Assembly (NCBI RefSeq): GCF_014200595.1
Contig: NZ_JACHCG010000003.1
Coordinates: 62,001 to 126,000 of the forward strand
DNA from: Pedobacter cryoconitis
GTDB taxonomy: Bacteria > Bacteroidota > Bacteroidia > Sphingobacteriales > Sphingobacteriaceae
Direction: 5' to 3'
Length of the DNA: 64,000 nucleotides
Shown: piece by piece, positions 32,032 to 41,787 of the stretch
Position numbering within the stretch: position 1 is the stretch's first letter
Layout: each line of letters begins with the position of its first letter
Program-made: the position numbers and the translations under genes
The notes under the pieces: generated by a model
Seen by the model: only the letters and a program-made list of their open reading frames with translations
Told to the model about the DNA's origin: nothing
Databases searched by the model: none

Positions 32032-35000
32032 ATGAAATTAACAGAAATATCAATAAAAAGACCTTCACTTGTCATCGTTGTATTCAGCGTTCTGACATTA
32101 CTGGGTTTATTGAGCTACTTCTCTTTAAGTTACGAGTTGCTGCCCAAGTTCTCTCAGAATGTGGTGTCTATTTCCACGGTATACCCAGGTGCATCGCCGA
32201 GTGAGGTAGAAAATACCGTAACCAAGAAAATTGAGGATGCGGTATCTTCCATGGAGAATATCAAGAAACTGAATGCGGTTTCTTATGAAAGTTTATCTGT
32301 GGTGACGATCACCCTGAATGATAAAGCCAACGTAGATTTATCATTAAATGAGGCACAACGTAAAGTAAATTCAATTCTGAAAGATTTACCAACCGACGTA
32401 AAACCACCTTCATTAAATAAGTTCTCGCTGGATGACTTACCAGTAATTACAATGTCAGCATCTGCAAAAATGGATGATGCCTCGTTCTATGACCTGATTG
32501 ACAAACGTATTGCCCCGATTATATCCAGGGTAAACGGTGTTGCACAGGTTAACCTGGTAGGCGGACAAGAACGTGAAATTGAAGTGGGTCTGGATGCAGA
32601 CAAAATTCAGGGATACGGCTTATCTGTTTTACAAGTTCAGCAGTCAATTTTAACATCTAATCTGGACTTCCCTACTGGTAGTGTAAAAACACATGACCAG
32701 GACATCTTAATCCGTTTATCCGGTAAATACAAAAACGTAGATGAACTGCGTAAATTAGTTGTAGGTACAGGAAAAGATGGCGCACAGATCCGTTTGCAGG
32801 ATATCGCAGACGTAAGGGATGCACAAAAAGAAGTAGAGAAATTAGCGCGTATAGACCGTAAAGGTGCGATTGCAATACAAATCATCAAACAATCTGATGC
32901 GAATGCCGTAGAGGTAAGTAAAAGCGTGCATAAGGTAATTGCAACTTTGCAGAAAGACTATGCTAAAAATGATCTGAAAATAATCATTGCAAATGACAGT
33001 TCTATTTTCACTCTGGAATCTGCTGATGCGGTAATTCATGATTTATTGCTTGCAATTGTTCTGGTGGCTTTTGTTATGCTTTTCTTCTTACACAGTATTA
33101 GAAATGCATTAATTGTTATGGTTTCTATCCCAGCCTCACTGATTGCAACTTTTATCGGGATCAGCGTATTGGGCTATACTTTAAACCTGATGTCTCTACT
33201 GGGCTTATCTCTGGTAGTAGGTATTTTAGTGGATGATGCGATTGTGGTATTGGAGAACATTTACCGTCACATGGAGATGGGTAAGAACAAAGTGCGTGCT
33301 GCCTACGATGCAACCAGCGAAATTGGCTTTACCGTAGTATCCATTACCCTGGTAATTGTTGTAGTATTCTTCCCGATTGCTGTAAGTACAGGTCTGGTTT
33401 CCAATATTCTGCGTCAATTCTGCGTAGTAGTAATTATTGCGACTTTACTATCCTTACTAACCTCCTTTTCTATCGTCCCTCTTTTATCATCCCGTTTTGG
33501 TAAACTAGAGAAAATAGAGGGCAAAAACATATTTGGCCGTTTCATTTTATGGTTCGAAGCCCAATTACGTAAATTCACAATCTGGATTACAAGTATTTTA
33601 ACCTGGTCATTAGCCAATAAAGGAAAAACAATTCTGATTGTACTGGTAATGTTTTTCGGTTCATGCGGACTAATTCCGGCAGGATATATCGGAACAGAGT
33701 TTTTCCCTAAAAGTGATAAAGGAGAATTCCTTGTACAAATAGAGCTTCCTAAAGATGCTTCCATCGAACAAACGAATTTGATGACACAAAAAGCAGAAGC
33801 CTTTTTAGTTAAAAAACCAGAAATCCTGCAATTGATTACGACTGTAGGGCAATCAAGCGGTGACTTTGGGGGAACACAAGCTACAGCTTATAAATCTGAG
33901 ATCAATGTAAAATTGGTTGAACGCGATAAACGCGAAGACGTATCAAGTATTTATGCGACAAAAGTAAGTCGCGAACTAGCCAAAGTATTGGTTGGTGCTA
34001 AAGTAAAAACTGTTCCGATCAGTATTTTAGGTATTGCAGAAAATGCACCTATTGAACTGGTGGTTATGGGTTCAGATTTAGACAGCGCAATGAAATATGC
34101 CGAAGGTGCTAAAGCTGTTCTGGCAAAAATCAAAGGATCAGCAGAGCTTAAGCTATCCGTTGAGAATGGTAGCCCTGAGATTAATGTACAGGTAGACCGT
34201 GATAAAATGGCTGCTCTGGGCCTTACACTGCAAACAGTAGGTGCAACCATGCAGACTGCTTTTAGTGGAAATACAGACGGTAAATTCCGTAGAGGAGAAT
34301 ACGAGTATGATATTAATATCCGTTACCAGACATTTAACCGTAAAAACATTGACGATGTAAGAAATCTGATCTTTGTAAATACGGTAGGGAAACAAATTAA
34401 GTTATCACAATTTGCAGCAATTACCAATGGTTCAGGGCCAAGTCAGCTGGAAAGAAGAGATAAGAGTACTTCCGTTTCAGTAAGGGCACAATCCATCGGA
34501 CGTCCAACAGGTACAATTGTGGCTGAATTCCAGCAACAATTGTTAGATCTGGAAAAATCAGGCAAACTTAGAAAACCTGTAGGTGTAAGTTATGTATGGG
34601 CAGGGGATGCTGAAAACCAGGGAGATGGTTTCGGAACTTTAGGAATAGCCTTATTGGCCTCAATCATCCTGGTTTACCTGATTATGGTAGCCCTTTACGA
34701 CAGTTTTGTTTATCCTTTTGTAGTCATGTTCTCGATACCTTTATCAGTTATCGGAGCCTTACTTGCATTGGCATTAACAAATAATGCCTTAAATATATTT
34801 ACAATTCTAGGTTTAATCATGCTGATCGGTCTGGTAGCTAAGAATGCGATTATCCTGGTCGATTTTACCAACCAGATGAAAGCTGAAGGTAAAACTACAC
34901 ACGAAGCACTTGTTTTAGCCAATCATGCACGTTTACGTCCAATTCTGATGACAACCATTGCGATGGTAATCGGTATGTTGCCGATTGCGCTTGCAGGTGG

Positions 35001-35223
35001 TGCAGGTGCAGAATGGAAAAACGGTCTGGCCTGGGTAATTATCGGTGGACTTTTAAGTTCATTATTCCTGACCCTGATTGTAGTACCGGTAATGTACCAG
35101 ATCTTCGACGGAATTCTTGAACGTTTCGGTTTCAATAAAAAAGGAGTCACTATTGATGAATTAATGGTAGAACCTTATGATCATAAAGAAGTTCACGAGT
35201 ACGATTTAGATCATCAGCATTAA
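32032..35223 (+). CDS. RND efflux permease (AcrB/HAE1 family)
   Basis: 1063-residue inner-membrane proton antiporter. Twelve transmembrane segments and two large periplasmic loops are laid out as in AcrB. It starts ISIKRPSLVIVVFSVLTLLGLLSY; the TM4 proton-relay motif is VVGILVDDAIVVLENIYRH; the second half has the matching VAKNAIILVDFTNQM and RPILMTTIAMVIGMLPIALAGGAGAEW. A His-rich C-terminal tail (DHKEVHEYDLDHQH) is unusual and could bind metal. Substrates are unknown. Ends at a terminator. Confidence 0.94.
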   Translation: MKLTEISIKRPSLVIVVFSVLTLLGLLSYFSLSYELLPKFSQNVVSISTVYPGASPSEVENTVTKKIEDAVSSMENIKKLNAVSYESLSVVTITLNDKANVDLSLNEAQRKVNSILKDLPTDVKPPSLNKFSLDDLPVITMSASAKMDDASFYDLIDKRIAPIISRVNGVAQVNLVGGQEREIEVGLDADKIQGYGLSVLQVQQSILTSNLDFPTGSVKTHDQDILIRLSGKYKNVDELRKLVVGTGKDGAQIRLQDIADVRDAQKEVEKLARIDRKGAIAIQIIKQSDANAVEVSKSVHKVIATLQKDYAKNDLKIIIANDSSIFTLESADAVIHDLLLAIVLVAFVMLFFLHSIRNALIVMVSIPASLIATFIGISVLGYTLNLMSLLGLSLVVGILVDDAIVVLENIYRHMEMGKNKVRAAYDATSEIGFTVVSITLVIVVVFFPIAVSTGLVSNILRQFCVVVIIATLLSLLTSFSIVPLLSSRFGKLEKIEGKNIFGRFILWFEAQLRKFTIWITSILTWSLANKGKTILIVLVMFFGSCGLIPAGYIGTEFFPKSDKGEFLVQIELPKDASIEQTNLMTQKAEAFLVKKPEILQLITTVGQSSGDFGGTQATAYKSEINVKLVERDKREDVSSIYATKVSRELAKVLVGAKVKTVPISILGIAENAPIELVVMGSDLDSAMKYAEGAKAVLAKIKGSAELKLSVENGSPEINVQVDRDKMAALGLTLQTVGATMQTAFSGNTDGKFRRGEYEYDINIRYQTFNRKNIDDVRNLIFVNTVGKQIKLSQFAAITNGSGPSQLERRDKSTSVSVRAQSIGRPTGTIVAEFQQQLLDLEKSGKLRKPVGVSYVWAGDAENQGDGFGTLGIALLASIILVYLIMVALYDSFVYPFVVMFSIPLSVIGALLALALTNNALNIFTILGLIMLIGLVAKNAIILVDFTNQMKAEGKTTHEALVLANHARLRPILMTTIAMVIGMLPIALAGGAGAEWKNGLAWVIIGGLLSSLFLTLIVVPVMYQIFDGILERFGFNKKGVTIDELMVEPYDHKEVHEYDLDHQH

Positions 35224-35243
35224 GCTCATTCGTTATAAATTTC

Positions 35244-35273
35244 AAAAAGGAACCCATTGTGGTTCCTTTTTTG
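35244..35273 (+). terminator. Rho-independent terminator of the RND operon
   Basis: Stem AAAAGGAACC / GGTTCCTTTT with CATTGT loop and T run. Confidence 0.9.
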
Positions 35274-35300
35274 CATTATAGAAATTCATACGCAGTAACT

Positions 35301-36134
35301 ATGAAATATACACTTGTATTTATCTTTCTTTTAACCTGTTCATTTGTGGTTAAAGCACAGTATCCTCCAGTATTTGAAGGCATGACTACAGACAGTACCA
35401 AACTCCTGTTAGGAGATATGGAACTGAATCTTATCAAGTACAGTTACAATACACCCAGTATCAACTTCCTGGCTATCCACGACAATGAAGATACCGGAGT
35501 AAAAGCTGCTTTTGATTATATCGCTATGAATGGCGGAAGCATCGTAGACTGTCAATATGGAGGCGCAAGAAACTTTAAATTTATCCAGGATGAGGTCACC
35601 TATCAGACAGATCCCAACAGCATTTATACAGATGAAGGCATTCCAATCGGACTGGAGAAATATGGGGTATCCAGTGAAGCTGTAATTGCCGAACTGAAAA
35701 ACACTGGTAAAACCATTCTGAAAACTTACAGCCCAAAAAAAACGCCTTATATATTTACCCTGCATAATAACGCAGACGGCGGATTTGGTATTCAGAGTTA
35801 CCTGCCCGAAAATGAATTAGGAAGTACCGCAGACTCCGTTCACGTCAACTATGAAATGGATGAAGATGATATGATATTAGTCACCGAATTGAAACTCTTT
35901 AACCTGTTAAAAAAAGCGGATGTAAATGTAGTGCTGCAATCAGAAGAAGCAGTAGATGACGGCTCACTATCCATTTATGCCATGCAAAATAAAATCCCTT
36001 ATATCAATGTAGAAGTACAACATGGCCATCAGGAAGAAAATCTCAGACTCATACAGCTTGGCGTAACAGCTTTGGCTGAAGCTTATCCGAAACTGGGCAT
36101 AAAAAAACCCGCAGTCTCAGCTGCGGGTTTTTAA
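35301..36134 (+). CDS. Secreted protein, possible M14-like zinc hydrolase
   Basis: 277 residues from the ATG at 35301, which begins a clean signal peptide (MKYTLVFIFLLTCSFVVKAQ). The longer in-frame start at 35259 lies inside the preceding terminator. No family is recognised with certainty, but the residues needed for an M14/AstE-type zinc amidohydrolase appear in order: HDNE (His60-x-x-Glu63), GGARNF (Arg90), LHNN (His155) and NVEVQHGH (Glu238). A periplasmic amidase or carboxypeptidase is therefore possible. The last codons are encoded by the stem of the downstream terminator. Confidence 0.6.
   Translation: MKYTLVFIFLLTCSFVVKAQYPPVFEGMTTDSTKLLLGDMELNLIKYSYNTPSINFLAIHDNEDTGVKAAFDYIAMNGGSIVDCQYGGARNFKFIQDEVTYQTDPNSIYTDEGIPIGLEKYGVSSEAVIAELKNTGKTILKTYSPKKTPYIFTLHNNADGGFGIQSYLPENELGSTADSVHVNYEMDEDDMILVTELKLFNLLKKADVNVVLQSEEAVDDGSLSIYAMQNKIPYINVEVQHGHQEENLRLIQLGVTALAEAYPKLGIKKPAVSAAGF
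36103..36132 (+). terminator. Terminator overlapping the end of the coding sequence
   Basis: AAAAACCCGCAG / CTGCGGGTTTTT stem with a 6-nt loop. The right arm encodes the last residues, and the T run runs into the TAA stop at 36132-36134. Confidence 0.85.
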
Positions 36135-36152
36135 TAAATTATAGAACAAATC

Positions 36153-37559
36153 CTAAATATGAATAGCTCTGTTTGCAGTTGCAGCCATAGCTGCTTCTTT
36201 AATAGCTTCAGTATACGTAGGGTGTGCATGGCAAATTCTTGCGATGTCTTCAGCAGAAGCACGGAATTCCATAGCCACAACAGCTTCAGCAATCATATCA
36301 GCAGCACGTGGGCCGATCATATGAACACCTAATATTTCGTCAGTAGCTTCATCCGCTAATACTTTTACAAAACCATCTGTATCCATACTTGCTTTAGCAC
36401 GTCCACTCGCTTTGAACGGGAAAGATCCTGCTTTATATTTTACACCTTTTTCTTTCAATTGCTCTTCAGTATAACCAACCGATGCAACCTCTGGCCAGGT
36501 ATAAACAACACCTGGAATCAGGTTATAGTTAATATGTGGTTTTTGACCTGCGATAGTTTCCGCTACAAAAACACCTTCATCTTCCGCTTTATGCGCAAGC
36601 ATTGCACCTGTAATTACATCACCAATTGCATATACACCTTGTACAGCAGTTTCTAAATGCGCATTTACAGGGATTTTATTACCACGCTCTTCAGTTTTGA
36701 TTCCGATATTCTCTAAACCTAAACCTTCAGTATAAGCCGTACGGCCAACAGCTACAATACAGTAATCAGCTTCTAAACTCACTTCTTCGCCTTTAGCGTT
36801 CAATGCAGAAACTGTTACTTTTTTACCTTTTGCAGTTGCACCAGTTACTTTGTGGCCCATAAAGAATTCCATACCCAGTGATTTTTTCAATACACGTTGT
36901 AATTCTTTACCTAAACCAGCATCCATCGTAGCAATGATAGAAGGCAGGTATTCCACTACAGAAACTTTAGTTCCCAAACGTGCGTAAACAGAACCTAATT
37001 CCAGTCCGATTACACCACCACCAATCACGATCATCGTTTTTGGAACTTCTTTAATATTTAATGCTTCTGTAGAAGTGATAATTCTTTTTTTATCTATTGG
37101 TAAAAATGGTAAAGCAGTAGGCTTAGAACCCGATGCAATCACTACATTCTTAGCTGTAATCGTTTCTGATGATCCGTCAGTTTTTGTAATCTTGATTGTA
37201 TTTTTATCTACAAAAGATCCTAAACCTTCAAAACTGTCAATTTTATTCTTTTTGAACAAGTAAGTGATACCTGCTGTATTTTGAGCAACCACATCATCTT
37301 TACGTGCAATCATCTGTGGCATATTCACAGTCAGATCCTTCAGGTTAATCCCGTGAGTAGTGAAAGTATGTGCAGCATTATGATAATGCTCTGAAGAGTC
37401 TAACAATGCTTTAGATGGGATACAACCTACATTTAAGCAAGTCCCACCAAAAGTTTTATATTTTTCTATAACAGCTGTTTTTAACCCTAATTGTGCACAT
37501 CTTATTGCGCTAACATAACCACCAGGACCAGAACCAATAATAACGACGTCGTATTGCAT
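36153..37559 (-). CDS. lpdA: Dihydrolipoyl dehydrogenase (E3)
   Basis: 468-residue flavoprotein that reoxidises lipoyl groups of 2-oxoacid dehydrogenases and the glycine cleavage system. FAD-binding GSGPGGYVSAI, redox-active GGTCLNVGCIPSK, NAD-binding IGGGVIGLELGSVYARLG, and C-terminal CHAHPTYTEAIKEAA with the catalytic His-Glu pair. The ATG at 37559 (MQYDVVIIGSG) is chosen; 13 upstream codons are non-native. odhA and odhB lie 9 kb away in another operon, so E3 is probably shared between complexes. Confidence 0.95.
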   Translation of the reverse strand: MQYDVVIIGSGPGGYVSAIRCAQLGLKTAVIEKYKTFGGTCLNVGCIPSKALLDSSEHYHNAAHTFTTHGINLKDLTVNMPQMIARKDDVVAQNTAGITYLFKKNKIDSFEGLGSFVDKNTIKITKTDGSSETITAKNVVIASGSKPTALPFLPIDKKRIITSTEALNIKEVPKTMIVIGGGVIGLELGSVYARLGTKVSVVEYLPSIIATMDAGLGKELQRVLKKSLGMEFFMGHKVTGATAKGKKVTVSALNAKGEEVSLEADYCIVAVGRTAYTEGLGLENIGIKTEERGNKIPVNAHLETAVQGVYAIGDVITGAMLAHKAEDEGVFVAETIAGQKPHINYNLIPGVVYTWPEVASVGYTEEQLKEKGVKYKAGSFPFKASGRAKASMDTDGFVKVLADEATDEILGVHMIGPRAADMIAEAVVAMEFRASAEDIARICHAHPTYTEAIKEAAMAATANRAIHI

Positions 37560-37579
37560 AATGATAAAATTTTGTTGTA

Positions 37580-37587
37580 CAAAGTTA
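37580..37587 (-). promoter_or_regulatory. -7 element of lpdA (TAACTTTG)
   Basis: Exact TAnnTTTG match on the minus strand, 21 bp before the chosen lpdA start; it supports that start over the upstream one. Confidence 0.5.
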
Positions 37588-37638
37588 ATAATCCCCAATG
37601 GAAATAAGGCATCAGCAAGGGGGTTTCTTGTTAATCTT

Positions 37639-39306
37639 TCAATTAATCAACACTACTTCAGTCACAGACAATGTCTGCTCACGGGTAGCATGATTTAAAA
37701 ACTTTCCTTTGACCATGGTAATCCGGTAATTCGCGAAAGTTTTAAGGCGTTTAACCTTTATGCCCTGCTTGATATACTGATCTACCAATTCCGTGTTCGC
37801 ATACAGCAGATAAGGCTTAGGAGGCAATAAAGATTCTTCCCCCGGTCTTAAGAAATAAATAGGCGCATTAACATAAAAATCCAGTGAATAAGCAAAGCCA
37901 AGATTGCTTTGCACCACCGGTAAACCTTTTGTATTGTGTGCATTGATCCAGAATGCAGCCTCACTATCCCCCTGGTATTTCACTAACCGTGGATAATAAG
38001 CCAGATTAAAATACAGATTAACAAAAAAGGCAATCGTACAAACCTGGAAAAACACCTTGTAATAACTGTCAATTGGCCGAAGAGATACCACAATAAATAA
38101 AGCCACAGCTCCAGCCAGTAACAGTGCAGAAAATACAGTGATATTATCAGGCTGGAAAAAATAATGCAATATCACAATCAGGAACATCATAATGCCCCCA
38201 ACAATCAGCTGCATAATCCGGATTGCTCTTACAGAACGTTCTAACTTGATATTACATAGATATTGCGCACAAATAATCGTAAAAAACGGAAATACGATAG
38301 TAATATAAAAAGGGAGTTGAAATTTTGATAAAGAAAAGACCAGTAAAGTCAGGAATGAACCCGAAATACAGAACCATTCAGTCAACAAAGGTTTCTTAAA
38401 GTTCTGGCGGAAAAATTGAAATATTGCAGTATAAAGCAATAAACTCCAGGGCAAGAATGCCCATAAAATAGTATGTAAAAAGAATGTCGGATCCCCATTT
38501 GACTTTTTGATCGGGCCACTGTTAAAGAAGCGGCCAAACTGACTATCCCAAAAGAAAAACTTGATTCCTGACACCCCCTGACGTCCAAATACCACCTTCT
38601 CAGGATGAACATCAAACTGATGATACAAAGTATAAAGTTCCGGAAGCATAAAAACAAGAACCAATGCTGCTGCCATTAACCATCTGAAATTGAAGACCAT
38701 TGCCCAATTCTTTTTGATCAGCAATTCTCCGGCTATAGCCCCTCCTATTGGGATCAGGGCAAAAATCCCTTTTGTCATTACCGCGCAAGCAGCAAATACC
38801 GACGCAATCACTAAATGCCAGAACCACTTTTTGCCCAAAGCCTTATAAAAGTGATAAACACTTGCGATAATCAGTCCGGTCAGAAAAGGCTCTGCACGAA
38901 CATCCATCGTACAAATCAGGATATGCTGTGCTGTTAATAAAAGCAGGACAGCCCATAAACCAACCTGCTTTGAATAAAGCTCTTTAGCAAATTTATAAGT
39001 ATACACAGCGGCCAGCAGGATGAAAAGTATCCCCGGCAGTTTATAAGCCCAGGTATTGATACCAAACGTCTTGAAAAAAACCGCAGTTACCCAAAAAGGA
39101 AAATGAGGCTTATCCAGCCAATCCTTTCCTTCTACCATTAAATCAATGAAGTTATTGTGTTGTGCTATGTTTTTGGCGATGGAAGCATATAAAGCACCGT
39201 CAGGCCCGATTACTGTCACAAATAATCCGGTAAAATTTAACAGTACAGCAAACCCGATAAAAAGGTAAAGCCATTTTGTAGTTTGATCTTCCAATACTTT
39301 CTGCAT
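37639..39306 (-). CDS. Family 39 glycosyltransferase (ArnT/PMT-like)
   Basis: 555-residue polytopic membrane enzyme using a polyprenyl-phosphate sugar. The first periplasmic loop carries GPDGALYASIAKNIAQHNNF with the conserved Asp, followed by the LDKPHFPFWVTA motif, and RAEPFLTGLII further on. About 11-12 transmembrane helices, then a C-terminal soluble domain of about 110 residues. Such enzymes modify lipid A or other envelope glycans. The GtrA-family gene lies 9 bp upstream in the same direction, a typical partnership. Confidence 0.88.
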   Translation of the reverse strand: MQKVLEDQTTKWLYLFIGFAVLLNFTGLFVTVIGPDGALYASIAKNIAQHNNFIDLMVEGKDWLDKPHFPFWVTAVFFKTFGINTWAYKLPGILFILLAAVYTYKFAKELYSKQVGLWAVLLLLTAQHILICTMDVRAEPFLTGLIIASVYHFYKALGKKWFWHLVIASVFAACAVMTKGIFALIPIGGAIAGELLIKKNWAMVFNFRWLMAAALVLVFMLPELYTLYHQFDVHPEKVVFGRQGVSGIKFFFWDSQFGRFFNSGPIKKSNGDPTFFLHTILWAFLPWSLLLYTAIFQFFRQNFKKPLLTEWFCISGSFLTLLVFSLSKFQLPFYITIVFPFFTIICAQYLCNIKLERSVRAIRIMQLIVGGIMMFLIVILHYFFQPDNITVFSALLLAGAVALFIVVSLRPIDSYYKVFFQVCTIAFFVNLYFNLAYYPRLVKYQGDSEAAFWINAHNTKGLPVVQSNLGFAYSLDFYVNAPIYFLRPGEESLLPPKPYLLYANTELVDQYIKQGIKVKRLKTFANYRITMVKGKFLNHATREQTLSVTEVVLIN

Positions 39307-39315
39307 AGGTGTTGA

Positions 39316-39762
39316 TTAGATTGATTTTCCTTTGTCAGAAGATTTAAAAACAAAGAAATAGTTTGCACTGAAATTCCAGAAGAAAACAATAAAAATGGCT
39401 ATCGCCTTACTGACATAAAAGTTAACTGAAAGCAGGTTATCTAATAAAAAGATAATTGCCGAATTTAAGAGCAGACCAATTAATGAAACAATAAAAAAGG
39501 CAGTAAATTGTAATCCTGGCTTTGACTTATTGGCTTTAAATGTCCAGTTGCGATGGATGATATAATTGCTGATCACTGCCGCGGTAAAACCTATCCCATT
39601 TGCAATAAACTTATTAAAACCCAGCTCATCTTTAAAAAACCAGGTGAGTGCGAAATCTATGATCAATCCCGATACCCCTGTGATTCCAAACTTTATGAAA
39701 GCCAGGATTTTTGGCGTCAATAAAGAAGAAAAATAGGAACTACTGAATTTATTTTGCGGCAT
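39316..39762 (-). CDS. GtrA-family membrane protein
   Basis: 148 residues with four transmembrane helices: FIKFGITGVSGLIIDFALTW (the GtrA start signature), ANGIGFTAAVISNYIIHRNWTF, FFIVSLIGLLLNSAIIFLL and AIAIFIVFFWNFSANYFFVF. GtrA proteins are thought to flip polyprenyl-linked sugars for glycosyltransferases. Co-transcribed with the GT39 gene. Confidence 0.9.
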   Translation of the reverse strand: MPQNKFSSSYFSSLLTPKILAFIKFGITGVSGLIIDFALTWFFKDELGFNKFIANGIGFTAAVISNYIIHRNWTFKANKSKPGLQFTAFFIVSLIGLLLNSAIIFLLDNLLSVNFYVSKAIAIFIVFFWNFSANYFFVFKSSDKGKSI

Positions 39763-39900
39763 AATCGATCATTAGGTGAACCAAAGGTACAATCATTTTA
39801 GAATTGAGGATCAAAATGAGTAACATTTTAGATTATATAGCGCTCTATTTTATAAAAAGGGTGCTATATCCCTTATATTTAGGCCATCTAAACTTTTCAT

Positions 39901-41781
39901 ATGAACCCTTCCTTTAAAATGTTCTGGTTAGCCCTCTGCTTTCTGGTAACAAGCTATTCCGCTATTGCACAAGTAACAGATTCTGCCTATGTCCGTGACA
40001 ATTACACTAAAATAGAAAGACAAATCCCTATGCGGGACGGCGTTAAACTGTTTACTGCGATTTATATTCCAAAGAATAAAAGTCAGAAGTATCCTTTTAT
40101 GCTGAACCGTACACCCTATACCAGCAGCCCTTATGGCGAAAACCAATACAAAACAACCTTAGGCCCGGATCCTCTATTTCTGAGAGAAGGATTCATCTTT
40201 GTCTACCAGGATGTGCGCGGCAGATGGATGAGTGAAGGTGAATTTGTAGACGTACGCCCTCAGATTGCCAATAAGAAGAGCAAAAAAGACATAGACGAAA
40301 GCTCTGACACTTATGACACCATAGACTGGCTGATTAAAAACATCCCGAATAACAATGGAAAAGCAGGTATTTATGGGATCTCTTACCCAGGATTTTATTC
40401 TACAGCTTCTTTACCAGGCGCTCACCCAGGCCTGAAAGCAGTATCACCTCAGGCTCCGGTTACAGACTGGTTTCATGGAGATGATTTTCACCATAATGGT
40501 GCACTTATGCTGGCTGATGCTTTTAATTTTTATTCCGTATTTGGTGTTCCAAGACCAAAACCAATTACTCCGGACAAAGGCCCTAAAAGCTTTAAGTTCC
40601 CTATTAAAGACAATTACCGCTTTTTCTTAAGTGTTGGTGCGCTGAAAAACGTAAAGCTGAAATACTTTGGTGATACCATTAAATTCTGGAATGACCTGAT
40701 GGCTCACGGCACTTATGATTCCTTCTGGAAAGCTATGGATATCCGTCAGCACCTTACTGATGTAAAACCAGCCGTGCTGGTAGTTGGTGGTTTCTTCGAT
40801 GCCGAAGATGCCTATGGGGCTTTACACACTTATCAGGCAATCGAGAAACAAAACCCTAAAGCTAAAAACAGCCTCGTTATGGGCCCATGGTTTCACGGAG
40901 GCTGGTCAAGATCAACAGGAACCAGCTTCGGGGATATACAGTTCGGTCAGCAAACCAGTACCTGGTATCAGCAGAACTTAGAATTCCCTTTCTTTATGCA
41001 ATACCTGAAAGATAAAAAGGATGCAGACATAGCCGAAGCGACTATATTCCTGACTGGTAGTAACCAGTGGAAGAAATTCAGCAGCTGGCCGCCTCAAAAC
41101 ACAGAAGAACAAACACTATACTTTCAGGCCAATGGAAAACTAAGTTTCACCGCACCAGAAACGGGAACCAGTTACGATGAATATGAAAGTGATCCTAACA
41201 ACCCGGTTCCCTATCAGCAAGGCATACAAGAGAAAAGAACCAGAGAATATATGATAGACGATCAGCGTTTTGCGGCCCGTAGACCTGACGTAAAAGTTTA
41301 CCAAACAGATGTCCTTACCGAAGACATCACGCTAACAGGCCCCTTAATGGCCAAACTTTCCGTATCAACAACAGGAACAGATGCCGATTATGTGGTTAAA
41401 CTAATCGATGCTTATCCGGAAGACGAACCTGATCCGGCAATCAATCCAAAAGGGATTATCATGGGCGGTTATGAAATGCTGGTTCGCGGTGAAGTAATGC
41501 GCGGTAAATTCCGCAACAGTTTTGAGCAGCCCGAAGCTTTCGTTCCAGGTCAGATCACCAAAGTAAACTATGCCCTTCCGGATGTAGGCCATACCTTTAA
41601 AAAAGGTCATAGAATCATGATCCAGGTACAAAACTCCTGGTTTCCTCTAGTAGACAGAAATCCGCAGAAATTCCTGGATATTTATCATGCCGATGATAAA
41701 GACTTCCAGAAAGCAACCCACCGTATTTATCATGACAAAGCAAATGCTTCTGCGCTAACGGTGACCGTATTAAAACCTTAA
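39901..41781 (+). CDS. CocE/NonD-family (S15-like) hydrolase
   Basis: 626-residue secreted serine hydrolase: signal peptide to AIAQ, then the alpha/beta-hydrolase core starting YTKIERQIPMRDGVKLFTAIYIPK. The nucleophile motif is GIYGISYPGFYS (Ser in GxSYxG), with downstream FDAEDAYGA supplying the likely acid and WFHGGWS the His. The C-terminal third is the jelly-roll PepX_C domain. Members cleave X-Pro dipeptides, acyl groups or beta-lactams (glutaryl acylase type). An M1 peptidase follows after 6 bp, which suggests peptide degradation. Confidence 0.9.
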   Translation: MNPSFKMFWLALCFLVTSYSAIAQVTDSAYVRDNYTKIERQIPMRDGVKLFTAIYIPKNKSQKYPFMLNRTPYTSSPYGENQYKTTLGPDPLFLREGFIFVYQDVRGRWMSEGEFVDVRPQIANKKSKKDIDESSDTYDTIDWLIKNIPNNNGKAGIYGISYPGFYSTASLPGAHPGLKAVSPQAPVTDWFHGDDFHHNGALMLADAFNFYSVFGVPRPKPITPDKGPKSFKFPIKDNYRFFLSVGALKNVKLKYFGDTIKFWNDLMAHGTYDSFWKAMDIRQHLTDVKPAVLVVGGFFDAEDAYGALHTYQAIEKQNPKAKNSLVMGPWFHGGWSRSTGTSFGDIQFGQQTSTWYQQNLEFPFFMQYLKDKKDADIAEATIFLTGSNQWKKFSSWPPQNTEEQTLYFQANGKLSFTAPETGTSYDEYESDPNNPVPYQQGIQEKRTREYMIDDQRFAARRPDVKVYQTDVLTEDITLTGPLMAKLSVSTTGTDADYVVKLIDAYPEDEPDPAINPKGIIMGGYEMLVRGEVMRGKFRNSFEQPEAFVPGQITKVNYALPDVGHTFKKGHRIMIQVQNSWFPLVDRNPQKFLDIYHADDKDFQKATHRIYHDKANASALTVTVLKP

Positions 41782-41787
41782 TCCATT

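Noticed and set aside
33414..33764. 116-codon minus-strand frame inside the RND permease gene
   Set aside because: Shadow of a confidently identified membrane protein.
39835..39869. ATATAGC / GCTATAT inverted repeat in the GtrA/CocE divergent region
   Set aside because: Short AT-rich arms with a 21-bp spacer; expected by chance in such DNA.
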